A DNA stretch of 64,000 nt from Streptomyces abikoensis (lineage in GTDB: Bacteria; Actinomycetota; Actinomycetes; Streptomycetales; Streptomycetaceae), in the NCBI RefSeq assembly GCF_014648775.1, contig NZ_BMRT01000002.1, forward strand, positions 62,001-126,000, read 5' to 3'. The notes under the pieces are model-generated. The model was not told the DNA's origin, did not search any database, and saw only the letters and a program-made list of their open reading frames with translations. Made by a program: the position numbers and the translations under genes. Each line of letters begins with the position of its first letter. Positions within the stretch are counted from its first letter, which is position 1. Of the stretch, positions 1 through 8,235 are shown one piece after another.

Positions 1-683
1 TCCACGGCCGCACCGTGCGGCTGGAACCGCTCGGCGAGCACCACATCGAGGGCCTGGCCGCCGCGGCGGCCGAGGACCGCAGCAGCTACGCCTTCACTCC
101 CGTGCCGCACGGCCCGGAGGCCACGGCCCGCTACGTGGCCGAGGCCCTCGCGGCCCGCGCCGCGGGCCGGGCGCTGCCCTTCGCCACCGTGCGGATCGCG
201 GACGGCCTGGTCATGGGCTCGACGCGGTTCTGCGAGCTGGACTACTGGCAGGGCCCGGTGCAGTGGCCCCCGGCCCCGCGCGGCCCGCTCGGCGATCCCC
301 TCACCGCGATACCCGACGCGGTGGAGATCGGCGGGACCTGGCTCTCCGCGCACGCCCAGGGCACCGGCGCCAACACCGAGAGCAAGCTCCTGATGCTGCG
401 CCACGCGTTCGAGACCTGGGGCGTGCGACGGGTGTCCCTGCGCGCGGACTCCCGCAACGCCCGCTCGCGCGCGGCCATCGAGCGTCTCGGCGCGGTCCTC
501 GAGGGCGTCCACCGCGCCCACACCCGGGGCCTCGACGGCATGGTCCGGGGCACGGCCTTCTACTCCATCCTCGACGAGGAGTGGCCCGGCGTACGGGCCG
601 GGCTCGAGCACCGGGTCGAGCACCGGACCGGGGCCGGGCACCACCACGCCCCCCTGCTCGCGCGCCCGCTCGTCTCGGCGTAA
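1..683 (+). CDS. GNAT-family N-acetyltransferase, 5'-truncated by window edge
   Basis: The reading frame is open from the first bases (HGRTVRLEPLGEHH...) with no convincing start, so the first few codons lie outside the window. The protein resembles RimJ/RimL-type acetyltransferases, which move an acetyl group from acetyl-CoA to an amine. The acetyl-CoA loop region (AQGTGANTESK) is followed by a helix and then SLRADSRNARSRAAIERLGA, the typical GNAT motif B segment. The tail after EEWPGV is His/Arg-rich and not part of the fold. The substrate cannot be inferred. The family call is strong; any specific role is open. Confidence 0.85.
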   Translation, partial: HGRTVRLEPLGEHHIEGLAAAAAEDRSSYAFTPVPHGPEATARYVAEALAARAAGRALPFATVRIADGLVMGSTRFCELDYWQGPVQWPPAPRGPLGDPLTAIPDAVEIGGTWLSAHAQGTGANTESKLLMLRHAFETWGVRRVSLRADSRNARSRAAIERLGAVLEGVHRAHTRGLDGMVRGTAFYSILDEEWPGVRAGLEHRVEHRTGAGHHHAPLLARPLVSA

Positions 684-780
684 CGGCCCGGGGCGGCGGA
701 GCCCGCCCGTTTCCTCGGTGGCGCGGGCTCGTTGTGCGAAGGCGAGCCGTACCCCGAACCCGAGGAAAAGGAGAAGCGCT

Positions 781-1242
781 GTGCGCTGGATGAGCATCGC
801 TCTGGCCGCGGTGGCCACGGTCGGCGTCATGAGCACCCCGGCGGCCGCCGCCCAGGTCGACCGGGAGTCGCGTTCCCCCGCCCATCTGCGTGTCGGCCCG
901 CCGTGGCCCTACAAGGACTGTATGGACACGGCCGTCAAGCAGCACAAGGAGAGCCCCGACCACGCCAAGTGGCACTGCGACCAGCTCGTGCAGAAGGGCT
1001 GGATCAAGCCGCCGACCGCACAGGACACCGCGGCACAGAGCACGACCCCCAAGGGGACGACCCCGAAGGGAAAGAACCCCAAGGGAACCAGCCCCAAGGG
1101 CGCCGGCCCGAAGAGCGGCGGGCCCAAGAGCGGCCACTCGAAGGGCCACGGCTCCGCGCACGGCAAGACCAAGGCCGAGCACAAGACCCCGCACAAGAGC
1201 GGCGGCGCGAAGGGCGCCCCCAAGGCCGCCCCCAAGCGTTAG
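781..1242 (+). CDS. Small exported Lys/Pro/Gly-rich protein
   Basis: The start is set at a GTG preceded by AAGGAGAAGC; upstream in-frame codons have no ribosome site. Residues 1-25 form a signal peptide ending in AAAA. The mature part has a short Trp/Tyr segment with two Cys (KDC ... HWC-type spacing in YKDCMDTAVKQHKESPDHAKWHCDQ region) that could form one disulfide. From about residue 80 to the end it is a chain of imperfect TPKG/SPKG/GPKS units plus His and Lys, strongly basic and probably disordered. No known family is recognised. It may bind an anionic surface such as the envelope, but that is inference from charge only. Confidence 0.65.
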   Translation: MRWMSIALAAVATVGVMSTPAAAAQVDRESRSPAHLRVGPPWPYKDCMDTAVKQHKESPDHAKWHCDQLVQKGWIKPPTAQDTAAQSTTPKGTTPKGKNPKGTSPKGAGPKSGGPKSGHSKGHGSAHGKTKAEHKTPHKSGGAKGAPKAAPKR

Positions 1243-1261
1243 GCCCCGCCCTCCCGTCCCG

Positions 1262-2065
1262 CTAGGCCCGCTCGTGCTCCCGGAGGAAGTCCAGGACGAG
1301 CGGGCCGGCGACGGACCGGAACTCCTCGAAGTAGGCGTGGCGCGCCCCCGGGATCAGGCACAGCCGGGCGCCGGGCACGCGCTCCGCGAGCAGGGTGGCG
1401 TTCGCGGTGGGGTTGAGCAGGTCGTCGTCGCCGTGCACCACCAGCGTGGGCGCCTGGATGCCCGGAAGCGCGTCCCACGCGTCGTGCCGCTCGCTGGCGA
1501 CCAGGTGCCTGAGCCGTTCCTTCGGCGTCATGGTGGGGTCGCCGAGCGTGTGGTGCGGGCCGGGGTGGCTCGCGAGCCAGCCCGGCGTGTACATCAGCTC
1601 CAGCAGGGCCCGCCTGCCCGCGGGCGCGGGCCGCATCAGCGACAGGCGCACGTCGTCGCCGCGGTCGACCGCGTTCGGGCCGCCGGGGGACGTACAGCCG
1701 AGCACGAGGGCCCGGACCCGGTCCGGCCGGTGGGCGGCGAGCCACTGGGCGACGCGGCCGCCCATGGACGTGCCGTAGACGTGGGCCCGTTCGACGCCGA
1801 GGTCGTCGAGGACCGCGAGCGCGTCCCGGGCGAAACCCTCGATGCTGTAGGGCTCGTCGGGGCGGTCGCTCTCGCCCGTCCCCCGGTAGTCGAGGGTGAC
1901 GGTGCGGTGGGCGGCGCGGAAGTCGTCGAGGACGCCGTCCCACCAGTGGTGGGTGTTGCCCTGCCCGGCCAGCAGGAGCAGGGGCTCGCCCGCTCCTCCT
2001 GCCCGATAGGCGATCCGGGCTCCGTCGGCACTCTTGGCGTACCGCATGTCCCGCGTGGACCGCAT
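1262..2065 (-). CDS. Alpha/beta hydrolase
   Basis: This 267-residue protein has a complete alpha/beta-hydrolase layout: an oxyanion-hole region near LLLLAGQGNTHHWW, the nucleophile elbow GTSMGG (Ser), an acid on LVVHGDDDLL (Asp) and a catalytic His in PGARHAYFEEF. The start ATG overlaps the stop of the upstream YjbR-like gene in an ATGA, so the two are translationally coupled. The TIGR/3-oxoadipate-lactonase-like subgroup is the closest match by eye, but the substrate is not predictable. Cytoplasmic, no signal peptide. Confidence 0.88.
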   Translation of the reverse strand: MRSTRDMRYAKSADGARIAYRAGGAGEPLLLLAGQGNTHHWWDGVLDDFRAAHRTVTLDYRGTGESDRPDEPYSIEGFARDALAVLDDLGVERAHVYGTSMGGRVAQWLAAHRPDRVRALVLGCTSPGGPNAVDRGDDVRLSLMRPAPAGRRALLELMYTPGWLASHPGPHHTLGDPTMTPKERLRHLVASERHDAWDALPGIQAPTLVVHGDDDLLNPTANATLLAERVPGARLCLIPGARHAYFEEFRSVAGPLVLDFLREHERA

Positions 2066-2424
2066 CAGGCGTCGCCGGAGCGCAGGGCGGCGGGCAGGGC
2101 CTCCAGCAGCCGCTCGGGCGCCGCCTGCTTCCAGGAGTCCACGAGGATGTCGCGCAGCTCGTCCATGTCCTCCAGGGCTGCGAGGCGTACGCGCACCCAT
2201 GAGGAGCTCGCCTCGTGCGGCGGCACCCAGAACTTCTCCGGCTCGGCCGCGATCAGCTCGGCCCGCTCGTGCTTCGGGCAGCGGACGGCGAAGGACGTCT
2301 GGTCGTCGGGGATCGTGATGTACATCTTTCCCGCGACGCGGAAGGTGGGCATGCTCCATGCCTCCTTCTCCACGGTTTCCGGCAGGGAAAGCGCGATACG
2401 GCGGATGTCATCAGCATTGATCAT
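2065..2424 (-). CDS. MmcQ/YjbR family DNA-binding-like protein
   Basis: A 119-residue protein with the YjbR fold pattern: LSLPETVEKEAWSMPTFRVAGKMY near the N-terminus, KFWVPPHEASSSWVRVRL in the middle and a C-terminal DSWKQAAPERLLEAL. The family is sometimes annotated as double-wing DNA-binding, but its function is not established. It is the first gene of a two-gene unit with the alpha/beta hydrolase, sharing an ATGA overlap. Confidence 0.85.
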   Translation of the reverse strand: MINADDIRRIALSLPETVEKEAWSMPTFRVAGKMYITIPDDQTSFAVRCPKHERAELIAAEPEKFWVPPHEASSSWVRVRLAALEDMDELRDILVDSWKQAAPERLLEALPAALRSGDA

Positions 2425-2563
2425 GGCCCCACATTAATGCGCGCGCTGTCCGACGATCACCCTGCGTGAAGCGACCGTCCGGATATCGGACGCCGCGGCC
2501 GGGGCCGTGCGCGCTTCTCCATACTCGAGACTCCCCGATCTCGGATAATGGACAGGTACGACC

Positions 2564-3967
2564 ATGAGCCGGACACTCACATCTCCTCCCCCGCCGGTGG
2601 AGAGCACTCCTCAGCAGGGCTCCCCGCTGTCGAACGGGCTCAAGCAGCGGCACCTTTCGATGATCGCCCTCGGTGGCGTCATCGGCGCGGGCCTCTTCGT
2701 CGGCTCGGGCGCCGGCATCGCCGCGGCCGGCCCGTCGATCGTGCTCGCGTACGCCGTGTCCGGCCTGCTCGTGATGTTCGTGATGCGGATGCTCGGCGAG
2801 ATGTCCGCCGCCAATCCGGCCTCCGGCTCCTTCTCCGTCCACGCCGACCGGGCGATCGGCCCGTGGGCCGGCTTCACCGCGGGCTGGATGTTCTGGACCC
2901 TGCTGGTCGTGGGCGTGGCGATCGAGGCGATCGGCGCGGCCCACATCGTGCAGGGCTGGCTGCCGGGCACCCCGTCCTGGCTGTGGGTCCTGCTCTTCAT
3001 GGCGCTGTTCTGCGGCACCAACCTGGGCGCGGTCGCGCACTTCGGCGAGTTCGAGTTCTGGTTCGCCACCCTGAAGATCGGCGCGATCGCGCTCTTCCTG
3101 ATCCTCGGCACCCTCGCCGTCCTGGGCGTCCTGCCCGGCACGGACTCCCCCGGAGCCGCCCACCTCACCGGCGCCGGCGGCTTCCTGCCCACGGGCGTGG
3201 ACGGGCTGCTCATCGGCCTGCTGGCCTCGCTCGCCGCGTACGGCGGCCTGGAGACGGTGACCATCGCGGCCGCCGAGTCGGAGGACCCGGTGCGCGGCGT
3301 GGCCAAGGCCGTGCGGACGACGATGTGGCGCATCGGCATCGTCTACGTCGGCTCGATGCTCGTCATCGTCACGCTCATCCCGTGGAACGACAAGTCCGTC
3401 ACCGAGGACGGCCCGTACGCCGCCGTGCTCGACCGGCTGGGCGTCCCGGGCGGCGGCCAGATCATGAACGTGGTCGTGCTGATCGCCCTGCTGTCGGCCA
3501 TGAACGCCAACATCTACGGCGCCTCGCGCATGGCCTACTCGCTGGTCGCGCGCGGCCAGGGCCCCAAGGCCCTGGGCAGGGTCTCCGGCGGCGTGCCGCG
3601 CCGCGCGGTGCTCGCGTCGTCCGCGTTCGGCTTCGTCGCCGTCCTGCTGTCGTACTGGTACCCCACCACGGTCTTCGCCTGGCTGCTCAACATGGTCGGC
3701 GGGGTCGTCCTGGTGGTGTGGGGCTTCATCGCCGTCTCCCAGCTGCGGCTGCGCCGCCGGCTGGAGCGCGAGGCGCCCGAGCGCCTGACGGTGCGGATGT
3801 GGGGCTTCCCGTATCTGACGTGGGTGACGCTGGCCGGGGTGGCCGGGGCGCTGGGCCTCATGGCCCTCGACGCCGACACCCGGGTGCAGCTGTACTTCAC
3901 CGGTGGCCTGGCGGTGGCCCTGGCCGCCGTGGGCTACGCGCGCCAGCGGGCCGTCGCGGCGCACTGA
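2564..3967 (+). CDS. Amino acid permease (APC superfamily, GabP/AnsP-like)
   Basis: A 467-residue integral membrane protein with about 12 hydrophobic segments. TM1 carries the APC signature IALGGVIGAGLFVGSGAGIA, and the consensus amphipathic region (HFGEFEFWFATLKIGAI) is present. It should import an amino acid or GABA by proton symport. The N-terminal 28 residues are Pro/Ser-rich and cytoplasmic. It stands alone and is followed by a strong terminator at 4001-4046. Substrate specificity is not readable from the sequence. Confidence 0.9.
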   Translation: MSRTLTSPPPPVESTPQQGSPLSNGLKQRHLSMIALGGVIGAGLFVGSGAGIAAAGPSIVLAYAVSGLLVMFVMRMLGEMSAANPASGSFSVHADRAIGPWAGFTAGWMFWTLLVVGVAIEAIGAAHIVQGWLPGTPSWLWVLLFMALFCGTNLGAVAHFGEFEFWFATLKIGAIALFLILGTLAVLGVLPGTDSPGAAHLTGAGGFLPTGVDGLLIGLLASLAAYGGLETVTIAAAESEDPVRGVAKAVRTTMWRIGIVYVGSMLVIVTLIPWNDKSVTEDGPYAAVLDRLGVPGGGQIMNVVVLIALLSAMNANIYGASRMAYSLVARGQGPKALGRVSGGVPRRAVLASSAFGFVAVLLSYWYPTTVFAWLLNMVGGVVLVVWGFIAVSQLRLRRRLEREAPERLTVRMWGFPYLTWVTLAGVAGALGLMALDADTRVQLYFTGGLAVALAAVGYARQRAVAAH

Positions 3968-4000
3968 CCGCGCCCGCCGCGCCTTCCCCACCAGAATCGT

Positions 4001-4046
4001 CCGAGGCCGGTTCCCGTTTCGCACGGGAACCGGCCTCGGGCCTTTT
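4001..4046. terminator. Strong intrinsic terminator
   Basis: A perfect 16-bp stem (4001-4016 with 4024-4039) encloses a 7-nt loop and is followed by GCCTTTTC. It separates the permease from the convergent SRPBCC gene and could serve both strands. Confidence 0.9.
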
Positions 4047-4066
4047 CGAATGCGGGCTATGGCGGA

Positions 4067-4567
4067 CTAGGCGTCCTCCATGCCGTCGAGGCAGGACAGC
4101 AGGGAGCGCATGACGTGGCTGCGCCAGCCTCCGCTCATGATGGCGCGCGCCTTCTGCTGGAGCGGGTTGTCCGGGTCGAAGCCCTCGTGGTCCAGGAAGA
4201 GCCGGGTGCCCCGGCCCTCCGGCTCAAGCGTCCAGGTGATCGTCCAGTCGACGTCGGCGCCGTTCTCCGGGTGGGCGTCCCGCCAGCCGATCCGCAGCAT
4301 CTTCCCGTCCTCGAAGGCCAGGACCTCGGCCGCGATCGTGCCGGAGAACCCCGTGGCGGGGATGGCGACGGCCCGCATGGTGTACCGGTGGCCGACCTCC
4401 AGGCGGAAGTCGCCGGGCATCAGCCACTGGGCGAGCAGCTCGGGTTCGGTCAGGGCCCGCCACACCTTGGCGGGCGGGTGCGGCAGGAACTCGTCGACCC
4501 GGACCGCGGTCAGGTCGTCGCGCTCGTTCACGTCTTGCTCGTTCATGATGGCTCCTCGCTCGTTCAT
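4067..4567 (-). CDS. SRPBCC (AHSA1/START-like) protein
   Basis: A 166-residue SRPBCC protein: HPPAKVWRALTEPELLAQWLMPGDF is the classic N-terminal signature, and the C-terminus has the long helix after LFLDHEGFDP. Two in-frame starts are possible. The first ATG overlaps the ArsR stop (ATGA). A second, seven codons in (about 4546), is preceded by GAGGAG and begins with the same Met-Asn-Glu codons. These ArsR-linked SRPBCC proteins are thought to bind a hydrophobic ligand, but the ligand is unknown. Confidence 0.88.
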   Translation of the reverse strand: MNERGAIMNEQDVNERDDLTAVRVDEFLPHPPAKVWRALTEPELLAQWLMPGDFRLEVGHRYTMRAVAIPATGFSGTIAAEVLAFEDGKMLRIGWRDAHPENGADVDWTITWTLEPEGRGTRLFLDHEGFDPDNPLQQKARAIMSGGWRSHVMRSLLSCLDGMEDA

Positions 4568-4917
4568 GATTCCTCGTCCTCCATTTCGTCGAGCACCGTC
4601 CGCAGGGCGGACAGCTTGTCGCGCCAGAAGCGCTCATAGGGGTGCAGCCACTCCTGCACCTCGAAGAGGGGCGCTGCCTCCAGCTCGTAGAAGCGCTGAC
4701 GGCCCACCTTGTTCTCGCTCACCAGCCCGCACTCGCGCAGCACCCGCAGGTGCTCGGAGAAGCTGGGCCTGGCCATGTCGAAGTGGCCCGCCAGCTCCGC
4801 GACGGGCTGTGGCCCGCGCTCCCGCAACAGCCTCAGCACCTCACGGCGCACCGGGCTGGCCAGAGCCGCGAAGACGCGACCCTCCGACGTCCCGGTACCG
4901 ATGGGAGTGGTGTTCAT
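4564..4917 (-). CDS. ArsR-family winged-helix repressor
   Basis: A 117-residue ArsR/SmtB-type regulator. The winged helix is visible as FAALASPVRREVLRLLRERG, PVAELAGHFDMARPSFSEHLRVLRECGLV and a wing ENKVGRQRFYEL. No Cys metal-binding motif (ELCVCDL type) is present, which fits the ligand-sensing, SRPBCC-paired subgroup. A perfect palindrome 14 bp upstream of its start (4932-4947) is the likely operator, giving autoregulation of this gene and its coupled SRPBCC partner. Confidence 0.9.
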   Translation of the reverse strand: MNTTPIGTGTSEGRVFAALASPVRREVLRLLRERGPQPVAELAGHFDMARPSFSEHLRVLRECGLVSENKVGRQRFYELEAAPLFEVQEWLHPYERFWRDKLSALRTVLDEMEDEES

Positions 4918-4931
4918 GGAGACGACTATAG

Positions 4932-4947
4932 GTAGGAAATTTCCTAC
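4932..4947. promoter_or_regulatory. Predicted ArsR operator
   Basis: GTAGGAAATTTCCTAC is a perfect 16-bp palindrome in the gap between the divergent ArsR and phosphotransferase genes. Its position suggests autoregulation by the ArsR protein; the assignment is inference. Confidence 0.7.
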
Positions 4948-4974
4948 ATGTCATGTCGATCAAGGAACTCGCCC

Positions 4975-5009
4975 CTTGTGGGGGAAAACCCGCTTGTGGG
5001 AAAAACCCG
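4975..5009. repeat. Two tandem 17/18-bp direct repeats
   Basis: CTTGTGGGGGAAAACCCG (4975-4992) is followed directly by CTTGTGGGAAAAACCCG (4993-5009). The pair lies in the leader of the phosphotransferase gene. Each unit also has a GGG...CCC dyad and could be a binding site. Confidence 0.7.
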
Positions 5010-5045
5010 TTGGCCCGGGCCCGTCCCGTGGCGAACCATACGGAG

Positions 5046-5990
5046 ATGGAGACGATCGCACCCCCGGCCACCGGTGTCCGCCGGCCCTGGGCCGACCTGC
5101 CGCCCGCCGTGCGCCGCGCCCTGGAGGACGCGCTGGGCGGACGCGTCGTCGAGGCGCACAGCCAGAGCGGCGGCTTCTCACCCGGCGTCGCCGCCCGGGT
5201 CCAGCTCGCCGACGGCCGGCGCGCCTTCGTCAAGGCCGTCAGCGCCGAGACGAACGCCCACAGCCCCCGGCTGCACCGCGCCGAGGCCCGCAACAGCGCC
5301 GCCATGCCGCCCGGCGCCCCCGCGCCCCGGCTGCTCGGCACGTACGACGACGGGACCTGGGTCGCCCTGCTCCTCGAGGACGTCCCGGGCCGGCAGCCCC
5401 GCGTCCCCTGGCTCCCCGCCGAACTGGACCGGGTCCTCACCGCCGTCGACGGGCTGAGCCGCGCCATGACCCCGGCCCCGTTCGAGGTGCCCGTCGTGGC
5501 CGAGAGCGAGGCGGAGGCGTTCACCGGCTGGCGGACCCTGCTCGCCGCGGGCGACACCGCGCGCCTCGACCCGTGGGCGGCCGACCGGCTCGCGCTGCTG
5601 GCCGGCCTGGAGTCCGGCTGGGCGGAGCCCGCCACCGGCGACAGCCTCGCCCACGGCGACCTGCGCGCCGACAACATCCTGCTCACCGACGACCGCGTGG
5701 TGTTCGTCGACTGGCCCCACGCCCTGCGGGCCGCCCCCTGGTACGACCTGCTGGTGATGCTGCCGAGCGTCGCGTCCCAGGGCGGTCCCGACCCGGAGTC
5801 CGTCTTCACCGCGCACCCCCTGGGCCGGGCCGCCGACCCCAAGGGCGTGACCTCGGTGCTCGCCGCGGTGGCCGGGTACTTCGTCCGCCAGTCGCTCCTG
5901 CCCGACCCGCCCGGCCTGCCGACCCTCCGGGCCTTCCAGGCCGCCCAGGGGGCGGCGGCCCTGGCGTGGCTGGCCCGGCGCCTGGGGTGA
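5046..5990 (+). CDS. Aminoglycoside phosphotransferase/choline-kinase fold protein
   Basis: A kinase-fold small-molecule phosphotransferase of about 314 residues. The ATP-binding Lys is probably in RRAFVKAVSAE, the catalytic loop is LAHGDLRADNIL (HGDLxxxN) and the metal-binding Asp lies in VVFVDWPHA. APH-family proteins phosphorylate aminoglycosides, other antibiotics or metabolites, and the substrate is not predictable. The ATG at 5046 gives a natural N-terminus (METIAPPATG); a GTG six codons upstream is an alternative. It sits across the ArsR operator, so it may also be under ArsR control. Confidence 0.82.
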   Translation: METIAPPATGVRRPWADLPPAVRRALEDALGGRVVEAHSQSGGFSPGVAARVQLADGRRAFVKAVSAETNAHSPRLHRAEARNSAAMPPGAPAPRLLGTYDDGTWVALLLEDVPGRQPRVPWLPAELDRVLTAVDGLSRAMTPAPFEVPVVAESEAEAFTGWRTLLAAGDTARLDPWAADRLALLAGLESGWAEPATGDSLAHGDLRADNILLTDDRVVFVDWPHALRAAPWYDLLVMLPSVASQGGPDPESVFTAHPLGRAADPKGVTSVLAAVAGYFVRQSLLPDPPGLPTLRAFQAAQGAAALAWLARRLG

Positions 5991-6206
5991 GCCCCCGGGC
6001 CGGGTCTTCCGCGATGTAACGATCACCACCCGGGGCGGAGCCGTCCGTGGCGCTACGCTGCCGTGCGACGGTCGCCGCGTGCGAGGTGGGGGACGCTCCG
6101 GTCACCGGAGCGCCGTCCGGGCCATGGACTCCGGCCGGCCCCGAGGCCCCCGCCGGGCCCGTGGCCGGCCCGAGCAGTCAGTGGAACCGCGCGACGGAGG
6201 AATCTC

Positions 6207-7499
6207 GTGAGCACCGAATCCCGTGACACCGGCACCCTCGACGCCGCTGCCGGCACGTCACCATCCGCCGCGTCACCGGCCGCCGCGTCGCCACCGGCCG
6301 GGAGACCGGCGGAGGACCGCCCGCGGCTTGCGCGCGACATCTCGCTGTCCGCCGTCCTCGCGGGGTTCGTGGCCGTCGTCGTCTCCTACTCCGGGCCCCT
6401 CGTCATCGTGCTCGCCGCCGCGTCGGCGGGACGCCTCGACACCGCGCAGACCGGGTCCTGGATCTGGGCCATATCCATAGGCAGCGGCCTGACCTGCGTA
6501 GCCCTCAGCCTCGTCACGCGGATGCCGGTCATCACGGCCTTCTCGACCCCGGGCGCGGCCCTGCTCGTCACCAGCCTCGGCGCGTACTCGTACGCGGAGG
6601 CGGTCGGCGCGTTCGTCGTCACGGGCCTGCTCATCAGCCTGGTCGGGCTGACCGGGGTGTTCGGGCGGCTGATGCGGCAGGTGCCCACGGCGGTGGTCTC
6701 GGCCATGCTCGCGGGCATCCTCTTCTCCTTCGGCACCGGCGTGTTCACCTCCCTGCGCACCGCGCCCTGGATCGCCGGTGCCGTGCTGCTCGCCTATCTG
6801 CTGGGCAAGCGGTGGCTCCCCCGGTACGCGGTGCTGCTGGCGCTCGCCGCGGGGGCGCTGTGCGCCACGGCCACCTCGCGCGTCCACATCCGGCTCGACC
6901 ACATCGAGCTCGCCCGGCCGGTGTTCACCGCGCCCGCGTTCTCCCTCGCCTCCCTCATCGGGATCGCGGTGCCCCTGACCCTGGCGACGCTGGCCTCGCA
7001 GAACGCCCCCGGCATGGCGGTGCTCACCGCGTCGGGCTACGCGCCGAAGGACCGGCTGCTGATCGGCTCCACCGGCATCGTCTCCACGCTGCTCGCGCCC
7101 TTCGGGTCGCACGCCGTCAACCTCGCGGCCATCACCGCCGCCATCTGCACCGGCCCCGAGGCCCACCGCGACCCGCGCCGCCGCTACGTCGCCGGGGTCG
7201 CGTGCGGCGCGTTCTACCTCCTCGTCGGGTCCTTCGGCACGACCCTGGTGGCGTTCTTCGCCGGGCTGCCGAAGGAGCTCGTCGCCGCGATCGCCGGAGT
7301 CGCCCTCTTCGGGGCGCTGGCGGGCGGCCTGGCGGGCGCCGTTCGGGAGGAGCGGGACCGGGAGGCCGCGCTGGTCACCTTCCTGGCCACCGCCTCCGGC
7401 GTCACCCTCCTGGGCATCGGCTCGGCCTTCTGGGGGCTGGTCCTCGGCGTCGCCACGCATGTGCTGCTGACGCTCGGGCGTCACCGGCATGGCGGGTAG
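6207..7499 (+). CDS. BenE-family (benzoate/H+ symporter-like) transporter
   Basis: A 430-residue membrane protein with 11-12 hydrophobic helices. It matches the BenE family, for example AVLAGFVAVVVSYSGPLVIVL, the MPVITAFSTPGAALL segment and APFGSHAVNLAAITAAICTGPEAH. BenE proteins import benzoate or related aromatics with protons in characterised species. The start is GTG at 6207 after GGAGGA. The first 40 residues are Ala/Ser/Pro-rich. No benzoate-degradation genes adjoin it, so the substrate is open. Confidence 0.88.
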   Translation: MSTESRDTGTLDAAAGTSPSAASPAAASPPAGRPAEDRPRLARDISLSAVLAGFVAVVVSYSGPLVIVLAAASAGRLDTAQTGSWIWAISIGSGLTCVALSLVTRMPVITAFSTPGAALLVTSLGAYSYAEAVGAFVVTGLLISLVGLTGVFGRLMRQVPTAVVSAMLAGILFSFGTGVFTSLRTAPWIAGAVLLAYLLGKRWLPRYAVLLALAAGALCATATSRVHIRLDHIELARPVFTAPAFSLASLIGIAVPLTLATLASQNAPGMAVLTASGYAPKDRLLIGSTGIVSTLLAPFGSHAVNLAAITAAICTGPEAHRDPRRRYVAGVACGAFYLLVGSFGTTLVAFFAGLPKELVAAIAGVALFGALAGGLAGAVREERDREAALVTFLATASGVTLLGIGSAFWGLVLGVATHVLLTLGRHRHGG

Positions 7500-7543
7500 C
7501 GCGTTGGGTACCGAGGCCGACGCGTCGGCGTAGTGTCGACAAC

Positions 7544-7903
7544 ATGGCAGATGACTCGCTGCGAGCCGACGTGCTCGACGAGCTGGGGGACGACCGGATC
7601 GAGGAACTGGCCCAGGAGCTCGGCACCGACACCGAGGGCGCCAAACAGGTCGTGGCGGCCACGGTCGACGAGCTCCCCGCCGAACTGACCGGGGGCGGGG
7701 CGCTCGGCCTCGGCGGGCTCGGCGGCGGACTGGCGGGCGGCCTGGGCGGCGGGCTGATGTCCGGCGTCCTCAGCAAGATCACACGGCCGGTGGCCGAGGC
7801 CGTCGCGAAGCGGACGGGGCTGCCGCCCGCCACCGTCGCCAAGGCCCTGGAGCTGCTGCTCCCCGTGGTGATGACGACGATCGCGAAGCGCCGGAAGCGC
7901 TGA
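7544..7903 (+). CDS. DUF937-like small protein
   Basis: A 119-residue protein starting at ATG 7544 (MADDSLRADVLDELG). It has an acidic helical N-terminal half, a Gly/Leu-rich centre (GGGALGLGGLGGGLAGG) and a helical C-terminus ending in basic residues (IAKRRKR). This fits the DUF937 family, whose function is unknown. It is a single gene ending just before a bidirectional terminator. Confidence 0.75.
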   Translation: MADDSLRADVLDELGDDRIEELAQELGTDTEGAKQVVAATVDELPAELTGGGALGLGGLGGGLAGGLGGGLMSGVLSKITRPVAEAVAKRTGLPPATVAKALELLLPVVMTTIAKRRKR

Positions 7904-7924
7904 CGCGCGTCCCCCGCGCGAACG

Positions 7925-7959
7925 ACCGAGAGGCCGCCCGTTACGGGCGGCCTCTCGGT
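7925..7959. terminator. Bidirectional intrinsic terminator
   Basis: A perfect 16-bp stem (7925-7940 with 7944-7959) with a 3-nt loop. It lies between the DUF937 gene and the convergent tRNA gene. Confidence 0.85.
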
Positions 7960-7965
7960 CCACTG

Positions 7966-8038
7966 TGGAGCTAAGGAGAATTGAACTCCTGACCTCCTGC
8001 ATGCCATGCAGGCGCTCTACCAACTGAGCTATAGCCCC
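7966..8038 (-). tRNA. tRNA-Ala (anticodon GGC)
   Basis: Read on the minus strand, a 73-nt cloverleaf can be drawn. The acceptor GGGGCTA pairs with TAGCTCC (one G-T pair), and the D-arm contains AGCTCAGTTGGTAGAGC. The anticodon stem CCTGC/GCAGG encloses loop ATGGCAT (anticodon GGC), and the T-arm contains GTTCAATTC. The 3' CCA is not encoded. No integrase adjoins it. Confidence 0.96.
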
Positions 8039-8235
8039 TTGTTCTGTTGTCCGCCCGGTTTCCCTCGCGGTCTCCCTGGCGACACGGAGAACATTACACG
8101 GCCCCCCTGCCCTTCCACCAAATCGGTGCCTCGCCCGGAAGGCCCAGCCCCGTGGCGTGCCGCCCGCCCCGGGAGCAGACTGGTCCGGACGGCGCCCAGC
8201 CGGGCGCGTGCCGCACCCGCCGGAAGGACGGATTC

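Noticed and set aside
2411..4024. Long minus-strand open frame antisense to the amino acid permease
   Set aside because: Its composition (Arg/Gly/His/Asp without structure) is the usual high-GC antisense shadow; the plus-strand permease has clear family motifs. Similar shadows elsewhere were also dropped.
7966..8235. tRNA-Ala as an integration (att) site
   Set aside because: No integrase, no repeated tRNA 3' end and no mobile genes are adjacent.
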